This document shows positions 1 through 14,300 of a stretch of 64,000 bases of DNA, one piece after another. The notes under the pieces were generated by a model. The model had not been told where the DNA came from and made no database searches. It saw only the letters and a program-made list of their open reading frames with translations. Position 1 is the stretch's first letter. Each line of letters starts with the position of its first letter. The DNA comes from Phoronis australis (lineage: Eukaryota > Phoronida > Phoronidae): the NCBI GenBank assembly GCA_002633005.1, contig NMRA01000139.1, forward strand, positions 622,050-686,049. The letters are read 5' to 3'. Position numbers and translations under genes: made by a program.

Positions 1-2445
1 TCCGGAGTTGGGGAACTTTATGATTGTAACAAAAAGCAAACACTCGATTCACGTATATGTTCTTGATAAAATCGTTCGCTATATGTGTTGGTTTTGTGTT
101 TTATTCAAACAAATATCCGACAATGTTTGCGGCGCAAACAAAGTTGTCTCACGCCATCTTGTAAGAGGTTGTTTAACTTCTTGTCTGTCGCTGCACGCCA
201 CAAAACAAAGCGGTAATGCGACACCGTTTATTTTATTACTCCGCATTGTTGACGATTACTCAATTGTAGAGCCAACAGAATTTATTCTATTCATTGTATA
301 ACGTGTTCGGAAAGCAAACGATGCTTTGACAACAGACTAACAGGGTTTGAGGTAACTACTAACTTTTGTAGAGTTGAAAAGTTCTTCCAATTGGTTGCCC
401 ATGCCAAACGGTCTCGGTAATCAATAACACTAAGCTTTCCCGAAGGATTCGTTGCAAGACACATGTAAAGCCGAGCAAAGAGCCGGGGAAGAGCAGCGAT
501 TAGAACAGTTTGAAGTGGTTCGCACCGTTGCATGATGGGAGCATTTACGCTTTTTATCATTTACATTCTGTACAATATACAACACATGGTATTTATCCCA
601 GAGGTTACTTGTATTAAAAATACATTTCCTGAAGCAAAACCGTCCTAGCATAATAGTACTTCATGTGGGATTCGTTATTGTTCTTGGACTCATTTCCAAA
701 AAAACCATCTTTCCAGTACGCCAGGATCGAGAGAGGAAAGAATTTTATTTTTCGAGTGTAGCTAAGACACGAACGAAATTTCTGAACATGTCGGAGGCCT
801 TCCAAAGGCTTTTGACCGCTGACATGACTCAGTACCAGCGCACTGGTCCAATACTACACATTGCGAATTAAGCGCTGCCATGACACATGCCAAAACTAGC
901 GTCGTTTATAATAAACTCGGATTTGTTTAATGTAATCGGTTATGGGAACGGCGAAGAGGTGTTACGGTAAAGATACATTCAGTGAACGTCGTAGATTGAT
1001 TTGTCACGTAAGCAGTGTGGTCCAGTGAATATCAGGCAAGGTGGTCCGTGGGTCTACGTAGTCGGTGCAACATTTCAACAGAGCAACCATGAAAACGCGA
1101 TATCAAACGGACTGGCCAATTTTTCTTGATCTAACTGGTTGGTCTTTAGATTATCAGTTTTACGGTCGAAAAACGCATTTGCTGGAATCGTCGTTGGGTA
1201 GGACAAGCTCATTAAAAAGTATTAGCTTGGCCAGAGCTCATGAAGCGAAACAAAAATCTGTTATGTTTTCGTAAGTTTTTTACAAATTCTTGCCCTTGTT
1301 TGGCAGTCATTCGCTGAAATCAAGGCCGATGACTTTACCAATTGGAATAATCTGCCATTTATCGAGCGAGAATTAGGTCCGCCATCACTGCGTCAGACAG
1401 CGACTGCAGGGTTTGCAGCGGCTTCGATTCAGCGCTAAGGAAGATCTCATTTTTCGTCTGTTTAACGTCTCTGGGACCGAAGATTCTATAGACTCTTGCC
1501 TTTTAATTTCTTTTGATGTTCGCCAAAAGTCAGAAATCTGATCACAAATACCCAAATAGACTCCTCCAGAAATAAGCCCGTGTTGTTTTTCTCAAGTGCC
1601 GCCATCAGCGATTTTAGTGTCTTTTGTTAACGCTCTCGGCGATGCCATAAGGGATGGACCTTGGGAATTCGTGTTTTATTTATGCCCTTCTTTGCAGAGA
1701 CGATACACATTTTATAGTTTGTTGTCACAGAATATGCAAACGTTATGCTTTTTCTGTAAATATTGAACCATAATGGGCCGTGTAGAAATTAACAATCGGT
1801 TTAAACAACTCGGCCACGAGCATTGCAAACCGATTCGAACGTTTGATGGGCAAATTACTGCACTCCTGGAAAATCACTGTAAATTTTTGCGTTGGAGAAA
1901 CCATAAAGTGAGTTTCTATAAGTGTTTTGATTTATAATTTGCCCATAGTGTTCAATATTAAAAGCGGGTGAATGATAATGACCCTCATATATTCAGTGGT
2001 TTGTTGCAGCTTGCAACGATTGCAGCGCCATCTAATGATAAGTCTGCCAATCTATAAATAAACAAATGTGTTGTGAATAAAAGTATACCTAGGTAGTCGA
2101 GATGGTACGTGTCTTATGGGGAAGTTGGTAAAGTTGCTGCTGCTGGTTTTGCTGAGAAAAATTTCAAATTAGTGCTTCAGGATATTGAATGGTAAATTGC
2201 GATCTATTTATTCACTAGTTGGTTATTAAGTTTTCTAACTCGTATTTATAACCTGATCAATTTTGCAGTCGATATTGGCGCATCTGCGCGAGCTGACAAA
2301 TTCGCTAACTAGGAATGGCATTCAGTTGGATAATGGACGGCTAGTTACGCTACGCGTTGATGTGTCGCTTACTCTACATTGGTTTCTGTTGCTAAATTAC
2401 AGAATAGCTGTCGAACGTGCCTTAAAGGATTCCTGAAGCCAACTA
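1..2445. other. Upstream flank of the plus-strand nAChR locus, no gene recognised
   Basis: I see only short open frames here, none with a family signature. The last ~180 bases should hold the promoter and 5' UTR of the plus-strand receptor locus. A possible 3' splice site (TTTTGCAG) at about 2260-2270 could mark a 5' UTR exon. No convincing TATA box or CpG-rich block is visible. Confidence 0.4.
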
Positions 2446-2509
2446 ATGATGGACCTGGATATTAAAACGCTGTGTTTGTTTGTGACTGTCACGGTCTCGT
2501 TACTTCAAG
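2446..2509 (+). CDS. nAChR exon 1: start codon and signal peptide
   Basis: This exon encodes MM, a short polar stretch and a hydrophobic core (residues about 9-20, [12 protein letters not shown]), as expected of a secretory signal peptide. The start is fixed by an in-frame TGA at 2434-2436. A second ATG directly follows the first (2449-2451). The exon ends in phase 1 at a canonical donor, G|GTAAGA. The phase-1 end joins the GT at the start of exon 2 to form a glycine codon, which is the usual first intron position in this family. No other candidate signal exon was seen before exon 2. Confidence 0.75.
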
Positions 2510-5500
2510 GTAAGACCTTTTGTAGTATTCCGAGGGGAAATTAAGAAAAGCGGACGGCGATTGTTCACCTTTACAACAGATAGGAAATGTTGAACCTTAC
2601 TGGGATTGAGTCGATCACGATACTATGAATTTTAGAATCTCACTCCTTTGTGAGGCACGATGTCGTTTGTTTACAGTCACTGAGTGTGCCATCGTTTCTC
2701 GGGTACTTAGGCTTCGGTGAAACCAGGGTAGAGGGTAATTTATAGGCCATTTATACAATACAACGCGCGTGGTGAATCTTAAAACTTCTATAGTCACGGA
2801 AGCACGAAACTCAGATTATTTACAATGCCAGTTTCAGTCATACATATCTACATGTAAACCTATGCTAACAGCTGTGAAGGGAATGTACGTGTGCAAACAT
2901 GATATTTTCATACTTTTATGCTGCTAACTGTCCACTGACATGGCCAACTGATTACACATTACTTAAAGCGTGCCGAGCCCTGTTCGATCATTTCTAGAAT
3001 GGAGTATGATGGTGTTTTCTGGGGATTTTGTAACGTTGCCTACCGGTCTAAGGTATGAGATTGTTAACAAAGTTGTACGTGTCACTATATAATGCAAGGT
3101 ATGAGACAATGATGGGCGTTGCTCATACTGCTTGCTACTGTTTTCGGGACGAAAACTCAATCGTTGTTTTGATTTTAGTTTAAATGTCAATTCTTAACTA
3201 AAGTTGTCGTTTTTATATCGCAACCAAATCAATTGAGACCAAGCCCATTAACATGTAACCTAACAGTCTCGACTTTATCATCGTACGTAGTGCCAGTAAC
3301 TTGTTCTTCGTTTAATTCGCGTTCTTTTAAGAAACCATCACCACTCTAGAGGTTTGAGGAATCGGATCATTTCTGCCGTTTGCTTCACGGACTCATCATT
3401 TTCTGTCCGTGTGTCTACTTTTGTTTTAGTCACTTTTTGCTGAGAGTTTTCTGCTCGTAAATTTTTGTCGCGGCCGTTTTCAACAAATTAACAATTAACC
3501 AAAGTGGTTATTTTTACATAAAACTTACATATTCACTAAGAACTACTATGAAAATGCGGCACAGAAATCACGTGTGTAGCTCTCTTTGTAAAGTGGAATA
3601 ATTACATAGTTATTTATACGGCGACTGCTCAAGCAACACACCGGGGTATACGGCGTATAATATTTCATTGTTTATTGTGAAATTCTCGCTGTTTCAATGT
3701 TAATATTCTTACAAAGAGTGTTTTGACAGAAAACAGAATGTATCGGCTCGACCCCACGTGCGTTGTTGTTAACTGTCACTCATTTGAGGTATAGTTATTG
3801 GATGCTGTTTACAGTCTGCAAAGAACTCCTTAGGCAGGTTGGATTTCGAAGGTCTACCCAGTTATAAAGAAGTTCAAACATGGTCCATGTATTGAGTGCT
3901 TGTAATGATTACTGTTTAGTAAAGATTCATAACCATATAAACAACTAAAAACAACGCTCGTATAATATGTTTGCATTCCAAATATTTGGTTGTCGTTAAT
4001 TCATCGTTTTTGTTCGTTATATTTTTTTTATTCACTTGCCTTGTATTGAGTACAATTTACTGTAGAACGTTTGTGGAATACAGTGTTCGTTTTCTGTAGC
4101 CCCTCTCTGTAGAATAAACATAATGAATTGTGTTAGATGTGTTGCAAATTTCTCTTAGAGCAAAATTGTTTTATGAAGACTTCTGTCCTAAATTCAAATT
4201 TTATTGAATTTCTCGATTGATTACAGCGCATGCTAGATTTGCCAGACACACGTACTGCACAATGAAATGACGTAGAATTTGTCAAAATACAGAAGATACA
4301 ATATTTTGATTATTATCCATTTTATAATATTTGAACAAAAGTTTCAAGAAATTGACTCCTTTCGTGAGGGTACAAAACACGTTGTCTCGTCAATGTGTTT
4401 CTGTTGATAGTGTCGATGAAATGAATGGAACGTCAAACACTCACTTTGTATCATCCTATATTTAATTACATGTAGGTATCATTTCTCTACTGCCGTTGCT
4501 CGTTCAGCTTAGTGATGAACAATTAGTATTAGCAATATTTCCATTTTCAATCAACGATTCAAATTAAAAACTCAGTCAGGTTAAGCCTAGTCGTACGATT
4601 CTAAACTAAACTAGACCACATTTACCTGTACTGTCCATGTGACGGTTTCGTGCCCAACGATGAGCCATAACGATATTTTTAGTTTTACTAATAGTAACAT
4701 CTGATCATCGACTGGACACGGCGATGAAGTGTACCCGGCTGAATAGATACATTCGACTCCGAATGTGTTTTACTGAATTCCCCGATTCCGTAGTAACGAT
4801 GTTTTGTGGACTTTCTGTACTAATAGTAACATCTGATCATCGACTGGGCACGGCGATGAAGTGTACCTGAATGGAAACATTCGACTCCGAATGTGTTTTA
4901 CTGAATTTCCTGATTCTGTACTAATGATGTTGTGTTGACTTTATGTACTAGTGGCTGTACGTAACTGAATGCGGAGTCTTTTTATTTGTCGTCTAAGGGA
5001 AGTGAGGGTGCTCGACTGCCCTCCCAGTCGACCCAGGTGTGGCCCCTAGCCCCTGGTTCAGTTTACAATACGTTGGTGCCAAACAGATGGGCACAAACCT
5101 GGTGGAACAAAGCGCATCATACATGCACCCAGTCAGACAGGAGGACTTGTAGTCAACATCCGGGTCTTGTTTAAGTTTAGCGTTGGTCATAACACGCTGG
5201 TTCCCTACGTGCCCTAGCCAGCACGCAGGTAGACACAGTGGCGCGCGCTTTACCATTGGTTGATGTAACCTCAGCAGTCATTGGTTAGCTTTACAACACC
5301 GTGTAAAACTGGCCGACTGTGAACGATTTTTAGCCTTGTCATGCACGCGGCGTCGCGGCAACTATTTCATTTCTGCAGTAATGTTTAATAACCGCGTGCT
5401 TGAAGCACATTCATGTACAATAAATACATATCTGGCTGATTTAACTGGTGTGTTATTCATACTGTAAAGTGTATAGGACAGTATCGTAAACACAAGTCAT

Positions 5501-8340
5501 CGACAGTAGAAAGATGCTCCAAAAAGGCGCAACCGCAATTTCTAGGATTCGCATTTCCTGAACATAAATTTTAAGCACTGATTTGTTTTTACAACAGACC
5601 ACATTTACACTTAAGTCCATCATTCATGCCAGTTTGTTTGTGTAAAGCGCTGCCTGTTGAGAATTCGACTATCCAATCAGAAATGCCGGTGTAAAACAAT
5701 TCACGAGGAGAATAAAGTGATACATGCATGCTGGCTACTGACCACCTAGCGGCACACAGGGAACCACCAAGTGGTCATAACATAGCGTAACATACATACA
5801 ACACAGAGGTTTTAATAGTTGCAGATCATAAGATCTCATTCAGAGTCTGTTAATCGGGTTTAATCCCTTTGTAATATTGCTATATTAGACACGTTTCTTT
5901 TAAATAGTCAAAATAAAGCAGAGACCTCACCACGAGGGTTATAGATCATGTTCAAGCTTGAGACCTATTATTACGCGAAATGAATTGATGGCTTCTCGCA
6001 TATAGAGATCTGTGCTGTATGTGCTTGCTATGTGGAAAGTATTGCTGTACCGAAGGTATCGACTTTGTGTGTAACTGTAATGTAACACCAATTACGGTAT
6101 TCATTAGCTCTACGTGCTCTGGAATATTCAAATAATAACTTGAATAGCAATTGATAAATTATTACACGATTTGAATAAAACAATATGGGGTAATCGATTG
6201 CTCTAGGTTACTTTTACGAAGTTGTAGCAAAGCACATTTGCAAATTGTAAGTGGTTAAAGTTGATGAATTTCAACAACTTGAAATCAAAGTGCTTGATAC
6301 TGTACTTGTAGTACGTACTTACGTAATCTAGACGAACCTTTCTTTTTAAATATTCTTAACTAAAATTCATTCCACAATTTTATCTGACTCATTGTTAACA
6401 TTAAGTTATACGATTTATTTCTGTCTATTAACTTTAAGAAAGCACAAATTGAACATGTCTCCTTCGGTGAAACTTAATAATCACTATCTGAAATTTATGT
6501 ATGTAATTTACGTATGTGCATTACCGCGTACAAAGCCACGAGCGAAAACTTGAAGAAAAACACATGTACTGTGTGGCAAAACGTAATCGGTAATAATTAC
6601 TGTTAAAACAATGTATTTTAACTGAATTACACGTTTTGACTACTTCAAAGGAATTCCGTGCCCTACGCCGTGGATTACACAAGACTATATTGATATTTTG
6701 TTAAGTGTGCGAGGAGCATTTGTGCAGTTACGTCGGTAAGTCAAATGGTATTGCACAGGAGGCAAGGACCTCGCGAAAACGCAGAAGCTCTCAAGACATC
6801 GCGAGATATCGCCATGTACCCTAACCGAAGCACATTATCACATTACCTTCCTACGGGAGATTTTTGGGTCTCCAGGTCCACAGTGGAGCACGTCACTGTC
6901 GTGACGCTTCTTGGGCGAATAGACTTTTGAAGTTGTACCTGTACCAGTAAACACGAGGCGATTTCCACTTCAATACAAATGCAGACGCTGGGTGTTTTTC
7001 CCATTCATTCTTCTCAGAGCTTTCTTCACATGGCACCAAACTGGCGTCAGATTGTTTAGTCCGATATCGCCCATAAATCACTAAACTTGTGGACGCTGTT
7101 TCTTTCAGTTCCATCCTGCAAATGATTAATTCAATGCGTTTGTTATGCAGCGGGTAGCCAACCCAATTTCGAATGCCGGTGGAGCGGCTATATTTACAAT
7201 AGCAGTATCCAACCCCTTCTGTTTGCAACGTAGAAACGTTTTCCTATCGTACGTGTAGGGCTTTTTCATTAAACTTGGATCACGTAGTATTCTTTTGTGT
7301 ATTAAATTTATCCAAGCTTTAGGGATGTTTCGCATATTTAAGACGCACGGGAATTTTTATTTGAAGTGTTTCACATTGATTTATAAAAGTTTGAATTTGA
7401 CTCTACTTCTTTGTTGGAGCAACGTAGCTTTTTCATTTTAATTACTGGAATAAAAAACTCAACATGATGTCTAACCGTAGAAAAATGCCCAGATTCGGCC
7501 AAATTTCGATCATCACATCTCAAGTGAGACTATCTATCGTTGTACGTTATACCTTGCTCTTCAAAGCGATGCTGGAGAATGTACTTGAAGTGTTCCACTA
7601 TGAAAGAAGGACTATCTAGTTTGGATGTTTTATGTTTTTATGAAAAAACTAAAAAAATAAATGACACAAAAACGAATACAGTAACATCATTCTTAGAATT
7701 TCATCTGGAGCATCTATGTGAATGGAATTTGGTCATATTATTGGTAACGGTTGTTTTGCTTTAATTGTACATCTCCGCTTGGTTAGATTTTAATAAATAT
7801 CTGTGTCCAGATTACACAGTTAATTAAAATTTGGTATAAAATCCACAGTTGAATTCTACATGGTTTCTTCTTTTTAGAAGATATTTATGTACAGAGTAAT
7901 TATACAACCGTGTAGATAGTTGCCAATACGGTTCCACACAATATGGAATAAATCACAGTATACACGTTGCTTGCCGCTAGGACTGTTTCAGAAGTCCACA
8001 GGGAAAGATTCCTTTGAGACAAAGAACACTTTCCAACAGTCATCTTATTCTATTTGACTTGTCTTGTCAATCCTGTTTTGATTGACATCTACTCGTAAGA
8101 CTGTGTGCATTTCACGTTTTCGTTTGATACCCTCGCGTATTGGCCGAGTCTGTAAATGCAACTGATAACAGTAAGCTATTGAACAAAATGCGCGTTATAT
8201 TTGCACCCAAACGAGGTGATTTATCGAACTGGCTCATATTATAAGACACGTCAACTGATCAATAATTGGGAAACAGAATTAGAAAACTACCAAGGTCAAC
8301 TTTCCAGGAGTGTATCAGAATGTTCTAGTATCTGAGTTGT

Positions 8341-8394
<54 letters not shown>

Positions 8395-11300
8395 GTGGCG
8401 CGCACACGCTAAGCTGCGTCGCATCCTGTATTATAAGTAGTGTGTCCGCGGACATTTTCGCAGATGGTCAACAAATTCTAACACAGATTACTCTTTAACC
8501 TCATGTGGTTCATGAGGAAGCGTGTCTTTGAAGTTTAGCCATAAAAATATTCTGGACTTTTTTGACCACAAATGTACATAAATGAGGCCGATGACCTGGG
8601 TTACCATGTTTTGTGGACACTATTCAGAGGTGTGAGCGATCCTGTTGGCGTTTTACGATTGGTTGTCGCTTCTGGACGATCGCTAAAAGGCGATGTGTTA
8701 ATGCAGTAAAAACAACACTCAAACCAGCAAAACGCACCATTTATCAAAAGTCATTTTCTAAAATTAGATAAGACAGTGGAACACTAGCCGTTTAAAACAT
8801 TGTCGATGAGATACAGACGTGGAGAGTGAACCCTTGGTGTCTGAAGTTTTACTAATTAACAACTTTATTCATTCCGACAGATCACCGATGTACTAATGAT
8901 GATCCTGGCCAGCTAATCATTTTTGCAGATGTTTCGGAAATTCGAGTCATGATGATATGACAGTCTTTCTCTCAGTTTGTCTTCATATTGCCAACATGTG
9001 ATAAGTACGCTTCACCCCCAGTGATTGGGTATTTTGCGTCTGTGTTCATTGAAAGCTATGGGGTGTTATAGCTCTAGTACTGTAGTAATTTAGTAGATGA
9101 GACTAGAGAAGGCCCTAGAAACTCCATGCTGTTCCTGGTCCGTGTCATGTCGAAGTAGATGGATAAATCTGTATAAAAACACGAGGGTAATTTTGCCCGC
9201 CCTTCGATTCTTTGAAAATCAGAAAATGAACGTAGAATTGAGAGCCGCACGCTGACGTGCATTTCAATTTTCTGAAGTGCAAACTTTTGAGAATCAAAAT
9301 TTTACTGACTTTTTATGCAGCCTGAAAAACAGCAAGGCATATCTGAGGCAGTTGCTCCATTTGGATATGCTTGTGTCAGGCGTAACTTGTACGTGATATC
9401 ACCGTCATTTCCTAATATCCATCAGCTGTTTTGACAACACTTCTGAAGACAATCAAAATCAGTTTATAAATTACCAAGGCAGTTATACTACAAACGACAA
9501 TGAGAGGAAGCGTTATTAAAATACGTTTGATTCCCTAAACCCAAGGGTTGACAACACGTGCATGATAAAATATCGCGATATTGTTATATTTGAACTGGCT
9601 AGTCTTTGATATAAACGTTACGAAGACACATGACAGGAAATTGCCTGTTAGATCGGTTACTAGTATCAACATAATGTGTATACGTACAAGTGGGAATAGA
9701 TTTCACTGGTGGTTCATTTCATTGTCAAAATCTACACTGTAATAGCGCCACTGGCATCTCACTTTTAAAAGTACAAGCTCCTGCTTGAATTATTTCGTTG
9801 ACAACTCTTGCATACCTACTTAAGAAGAATCTTTGGCAAACATAAATTGGCGCACATAATAAAATGTCGTTGTTGGGTGTATTATAGTCAAGTAAAGTCC
9901 ACCCACGACCTGGATAATGTCTGCAGTTTCATGCGATTCAGACACTTTATACTGCTCATTGCTTAGGGAAAATGGATGGCAGTTACCAATTGTACAACAA
10001 CAAAAAACAATATCTAGGGGTGTTCTGTCAATTCCAAACAATTGAATTTTCCAATCAATCAGTTCCGTTGCCTCAATGCAACACAAATGGTTTAAGCCAA
10101 ATTGACAATAACCAGAAGCGACACAAATGCACACAGTCAAGCGAATCAATGAACGCTTTTATGAAAAGAGCAATTGATGACGTTGGCGTCTCCAATGCTG
10201 TAATCGTGAGTCGGGTTTCAAGCAATACAGTTAAACAGTTGTGATGCTAACGTGAGTGATTTGCCGTAATTTTTCCTAGTAGTACTAGAACAAACTAATT
10301 AAAATGAATTAGATGTAAGTTTTGTTGATGTTTGACGAAAGTGCCAAAAGGTGGCACTAGCTACCGGTAAAACACTTTTACCCACATCGAGTCGGAAAAT
10401 CTGACAACATTTGTAAAAGGAAAAGAAAAACTAACCGTCGACGGCTGAAAAGATTTTCTCGGCAGTGGAAAGGTTTTCTTTGCGGAGAAAATGATTTTGC
10501 GTGGAGAACAGTGATTTTTTCGCCTTGTTATTTTTGTCAATGTCAGCTTTGGTCCACCGTACTTATTAGAGTGACGGCTAAAATATAAATGTTCACTAAC
10601 TACACTAATATTATGCTACACGCCTGTCTAATTGTTTATAACAGACCTGCGCAACTTTGCAAGTAAGGAAAACACATGTGTCAATACAACATACATTTTC
10701 AGCAGATGTCTGGAGCAAAGTGACAGTAATTTGAACATCAGTTTTCGGTGAATGAAATGCAAAATTAGACAAAACAGTTAAAATGCGCCCACCCTGGCGT
10801 CTGAAAGGCGATAACGATCTTCATGTTTTTACTGCAGGTTTGGTTGACGCTAATTCCCACGCCAAGAGGTTATACGACGACTTGTTAGAAGGAAGGGGCT
10901 ACAATAAACTGATACGGCCCGTCGGCAACAACACGGACATTTTGACAGTTCGTTTGGGTCTCAAGTTGTCGCAGCTGATTGATGTGGTAAGTTAAGGGGA
11001 GACAAATAAAACTACTATACATTGCTTATAGATGGCGCTGCTCAAAGAGATACTGTGAGTTACTTTGTCTTCAGAACTAGACGAGTGCGTACGTTGGTAA
11101 ATTTGACCCACACAATATCAAAAATAGCCTAGCTAAAATGTTAAACTGTCTTTATAATATAACAAATAATGTGTACTGTCTTATCGCCAACTGCTATGTC
11201 GCGTACCGAGGCATGTTGTGTACCCGAGTTCATGTATTTCCAGGATGAAAAGAATCAAATCATGACCACTAACGTTTGGCTAAAACAGGTAAGCTGCAAC

Positions 11301-14300
11301 ACTTGCTTTAGAATATAATAATTAGTAGACATTAAACTTTCACCAATTCGTTTATTTGATTACTTTGGCTACTAGTTGTTATTGGTTTTAATCATAGTTT
11401 CTTGCCATTTCCTTTGTACACTGTTTCGTTGCTAAACTATACCGAGTAGTCCCTCAAATGCGTTCGAAAGCGACAAGTGACAGGTTTATCAATATACCAC
11501 GTTTAACATGTGTTCAAGACCTTCACCTCATGCATTACCTGTTATGCAGAAAATGTTATACTAATTTTACGATCATGAAATGGAGACACCAGTTGGTTAA
11601 AACGTGAAATAGTTCCAAGTAAATTAACCTCGGACATGAAATGGAGACACCAGTTCGTTAAAACGTGAAATAGTTCCAAGTAAATTAACCTCGGACACAT
11701 AGAAACGAGCCAGAACATAAACAAGATTTCGCTAAAGGTCGAGGTCACTTGGAATATCTCGAGTTCTTTGATGCCACTCAACAGTTTTTGCTGATTTTTG
11801 ACTTAAAAAAACCAGCACCTTCAACAGTCTGTTCCACAAGATCTACAAACCCAATTATTTTGTCAAAGACTTAACCTTGCACAGACCGTATTGAAAGATT
11901 TCAAAGTCAATTTCTTTCCCGTCTACCGGAAGTGCTGCCGGCTACTTGAAAGCGAGCAAGAGTACATGAAATTACCAGTTTTCACCTCAAGGCCGCAATT
12001 TACATCATTACGAACCGAGAGACAGTGCAGTCATGCTGCCAAAGCCCTCCAAATTACAGAAATCAAGCGGAAAGTGTATATCGACCAGCCTGATTTTTAC
12101 AAATCCAAATATTTCCTGCTAAATTTCAACTGCCCGCTTAAATGCAGTAATGGTTTAACGAAAGCCCGACTGAGCAAAACGTGGGTCGAGGGCCAACAGC
12201 TGGTAATCTTTCACTGAGAACAGACTCTAAAAGCATTCAGCAAAATTTTTAAACTGTCCAACCCACCCAGCAGGCGTCAATTTTCAATGAATTTGGGGCA
12301 GTTAAATTTAACCGCTTCTCAAAATAATAAGTACCACCTTTTGTATCCTCACATTTCCCCTCAGAGGAGAACGTTATCTCCGCATGGGCGAACTTCAGTC
12401 TTACGGCCAATCATTCTCTAGCATGAAATCACTAGACTTGAACAACTGAAGCCCGCATATGCCAAAGTAACGTTCACCTGCCGTGAGGAATTTGAGCCTA
12501 CGGACATTCCCGAGGTGTTCCAGAGGTCAAGGTGAACAATTCTGACAGTCAACCCATACTGCAAGCGTGGCAAGTTAGAAAGAAAATTCAGTTACAACAA
12601 TAAGTCCAAACTGATCCCAGAGTGGCAATTGGGAAGGGGTGCTATCAGACTTTGAAATTTTGGTCGCCGTAGGCTCTGTGTGTGAATATTTTCTGGCAAC
12701 GATTGTCTTATGTAAGTAGCATAGCATAGATGTATACCCGGAGGTTCCACATGCACAAGTAAATCATCTCAAATCTGTCTTTAAATTGTTCATGTCAGAC
12801 AGTAATGTCCTGGATTTGCCATGGCTATCATGAAGTCAGTGACAGCCACTGGCCGGTGATGGTTTGATTTTTTTATAAATGGAACAGGGTTTTACTCTGT
12901 TCCGTTTTACGCTTTCACGGGGCGCTTTATATCAGTTCCCTTTTACGTGTGCCATTCGCCTTGTTTTCTTGTTTTGAGCATGCCAAGTACCCCACCTTAA
13001 TTACCTCAACACCTCTGCTAATGCCAAACATTCCGTAAGTAATGTTGTTTTCTAATTCTATTTCTGTATCTTAACTTACTTTCGACTAACACGCGCTAAT
13101 ACGTAATTGCCATTTTGTCTTATTAAATGTAAATAGTAATTTGAAAGTGAGTTCTCGAAACAAATGTAGGAAGACGTTATGAGCAGTCTTGTGCACAAGA
13201 TCTTTTCCTAACGCTAGGGTGTCCTGGTGTTCATTCACTGAGTACTCCACAGCCTGTGTTCAGAACATACGCGTTTCAAAACCTTAAAAAAACGAAGCAA
13301 CCTTTGTGATTTGGGTCACCCAGGGGCCCGTTCCAAAAAAAAAATTGACTTGAAATTTTAGATTTGTCTTTGCTAAGTCAGTTATTTTTTTGAAACGGGC
13401 CCAATGATATAATATTGCAGTCATCTCTGTTCTTATGAAATTAGAACTGATTACGCACAGGCTTGAACAAAACTGGCATGTCCATACTGTTTAATATCCT
13501 ATCCAATCAGTTGCTTGGGTTCATTTCAATTCCAAGGCACTAGCTATGGCCTGTGAATGCAGTTTTGTAAATAGTACATGATATATAGCGGTTTTCAGTA
13601 ACAAGAAACTCTTGTCTCAAATTTGCTAACTTTCTTTAATGCTACCGCAAGGAATGGGAAGATTACACTCTCAAATGGGACCCGGCAAAATATGGTGGGG
13701 TGGACATATTGTATGTCCCATCTGAGAAAATATGGTTGCCGGATATAGTCTTGTACAACAAGTAAGGCCTCGTCTAGCCAGATTCTTTTGTTGTGGCATG
13801 ACAGTACGCTTGTTGTAATATTTTGTTTACGACTGCAAGTTTGCGACCACGTGAGAGGATTAAAGGTGAGTTAGCAGCGTTACCAGCTACATGTTTATAG
13901 GGAAACCGAAACCATGTTAATTTCTGGGGCAGGGGGAGGGGATTCTGTGCATTATGACACGCGTCACTTAGTATATTGGTAGCCAGTATCCGTCGGGATA
14001 TCACCAGGCCTAAGCCGTTGACATCTAGCCATTGCTACAAAATTGTGGATCGTCGACTCTTATTTCTGTTATTTAACAAGGTTTTGCTCAATAGAATTTG
14101 CAATTGAACATGGTACTGGAACCGGCAGAGAAATCTGGTCGCGATGCAAAGTAAGTATACATGTAAACTAAAACACAACTAACCACGTATGCGTTCGGAA
14201 TTTCTGCGTTCTTCCTTCTAAACACCTAACATAAGAGTTTACGATATAATCATGAGACATTGGCACGCGGTACCAAGACGTAAGTATCGTGTAAATTCTT

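Larger units (their letters stand above)
2510..10837 (+). other. Intron 1 of the nAChR locus (8.3 kb)
   Basis: A long first intron without recognisable coding sequence. It contains a 132-base tandem duplication at 4688-4947 and a (TG)25 array at 8343-8392. The remaining open frames are short and match no family I know. It is the natural place for intronic enhancers, but none can be identified by eye. Confidence 0.6.
11289..13651 (+). other. Intron 3, upstream of exon 4a
   Basis: It contains a two-copy 61-base tandem repeat (11575-11696), an unassigned 108-codon open frame (11891-12217) that I cannot place in any family, and a short inverted-repeat element (13324-13402). I see no further receptor exon. 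Confidence 0.5.

Noticed and set aside
8310-8498. Cys-Val repeat protein
   Set aside because: Translation of the (TG)25 microsatellite.
11891-12217. 108-codon plus-strand open frame inside intron 3
   Set aside because: No recognisable domain, no splice context placing it in the receptor, and no close copy in the window. It could be a transposon relic, but I cannot support that.
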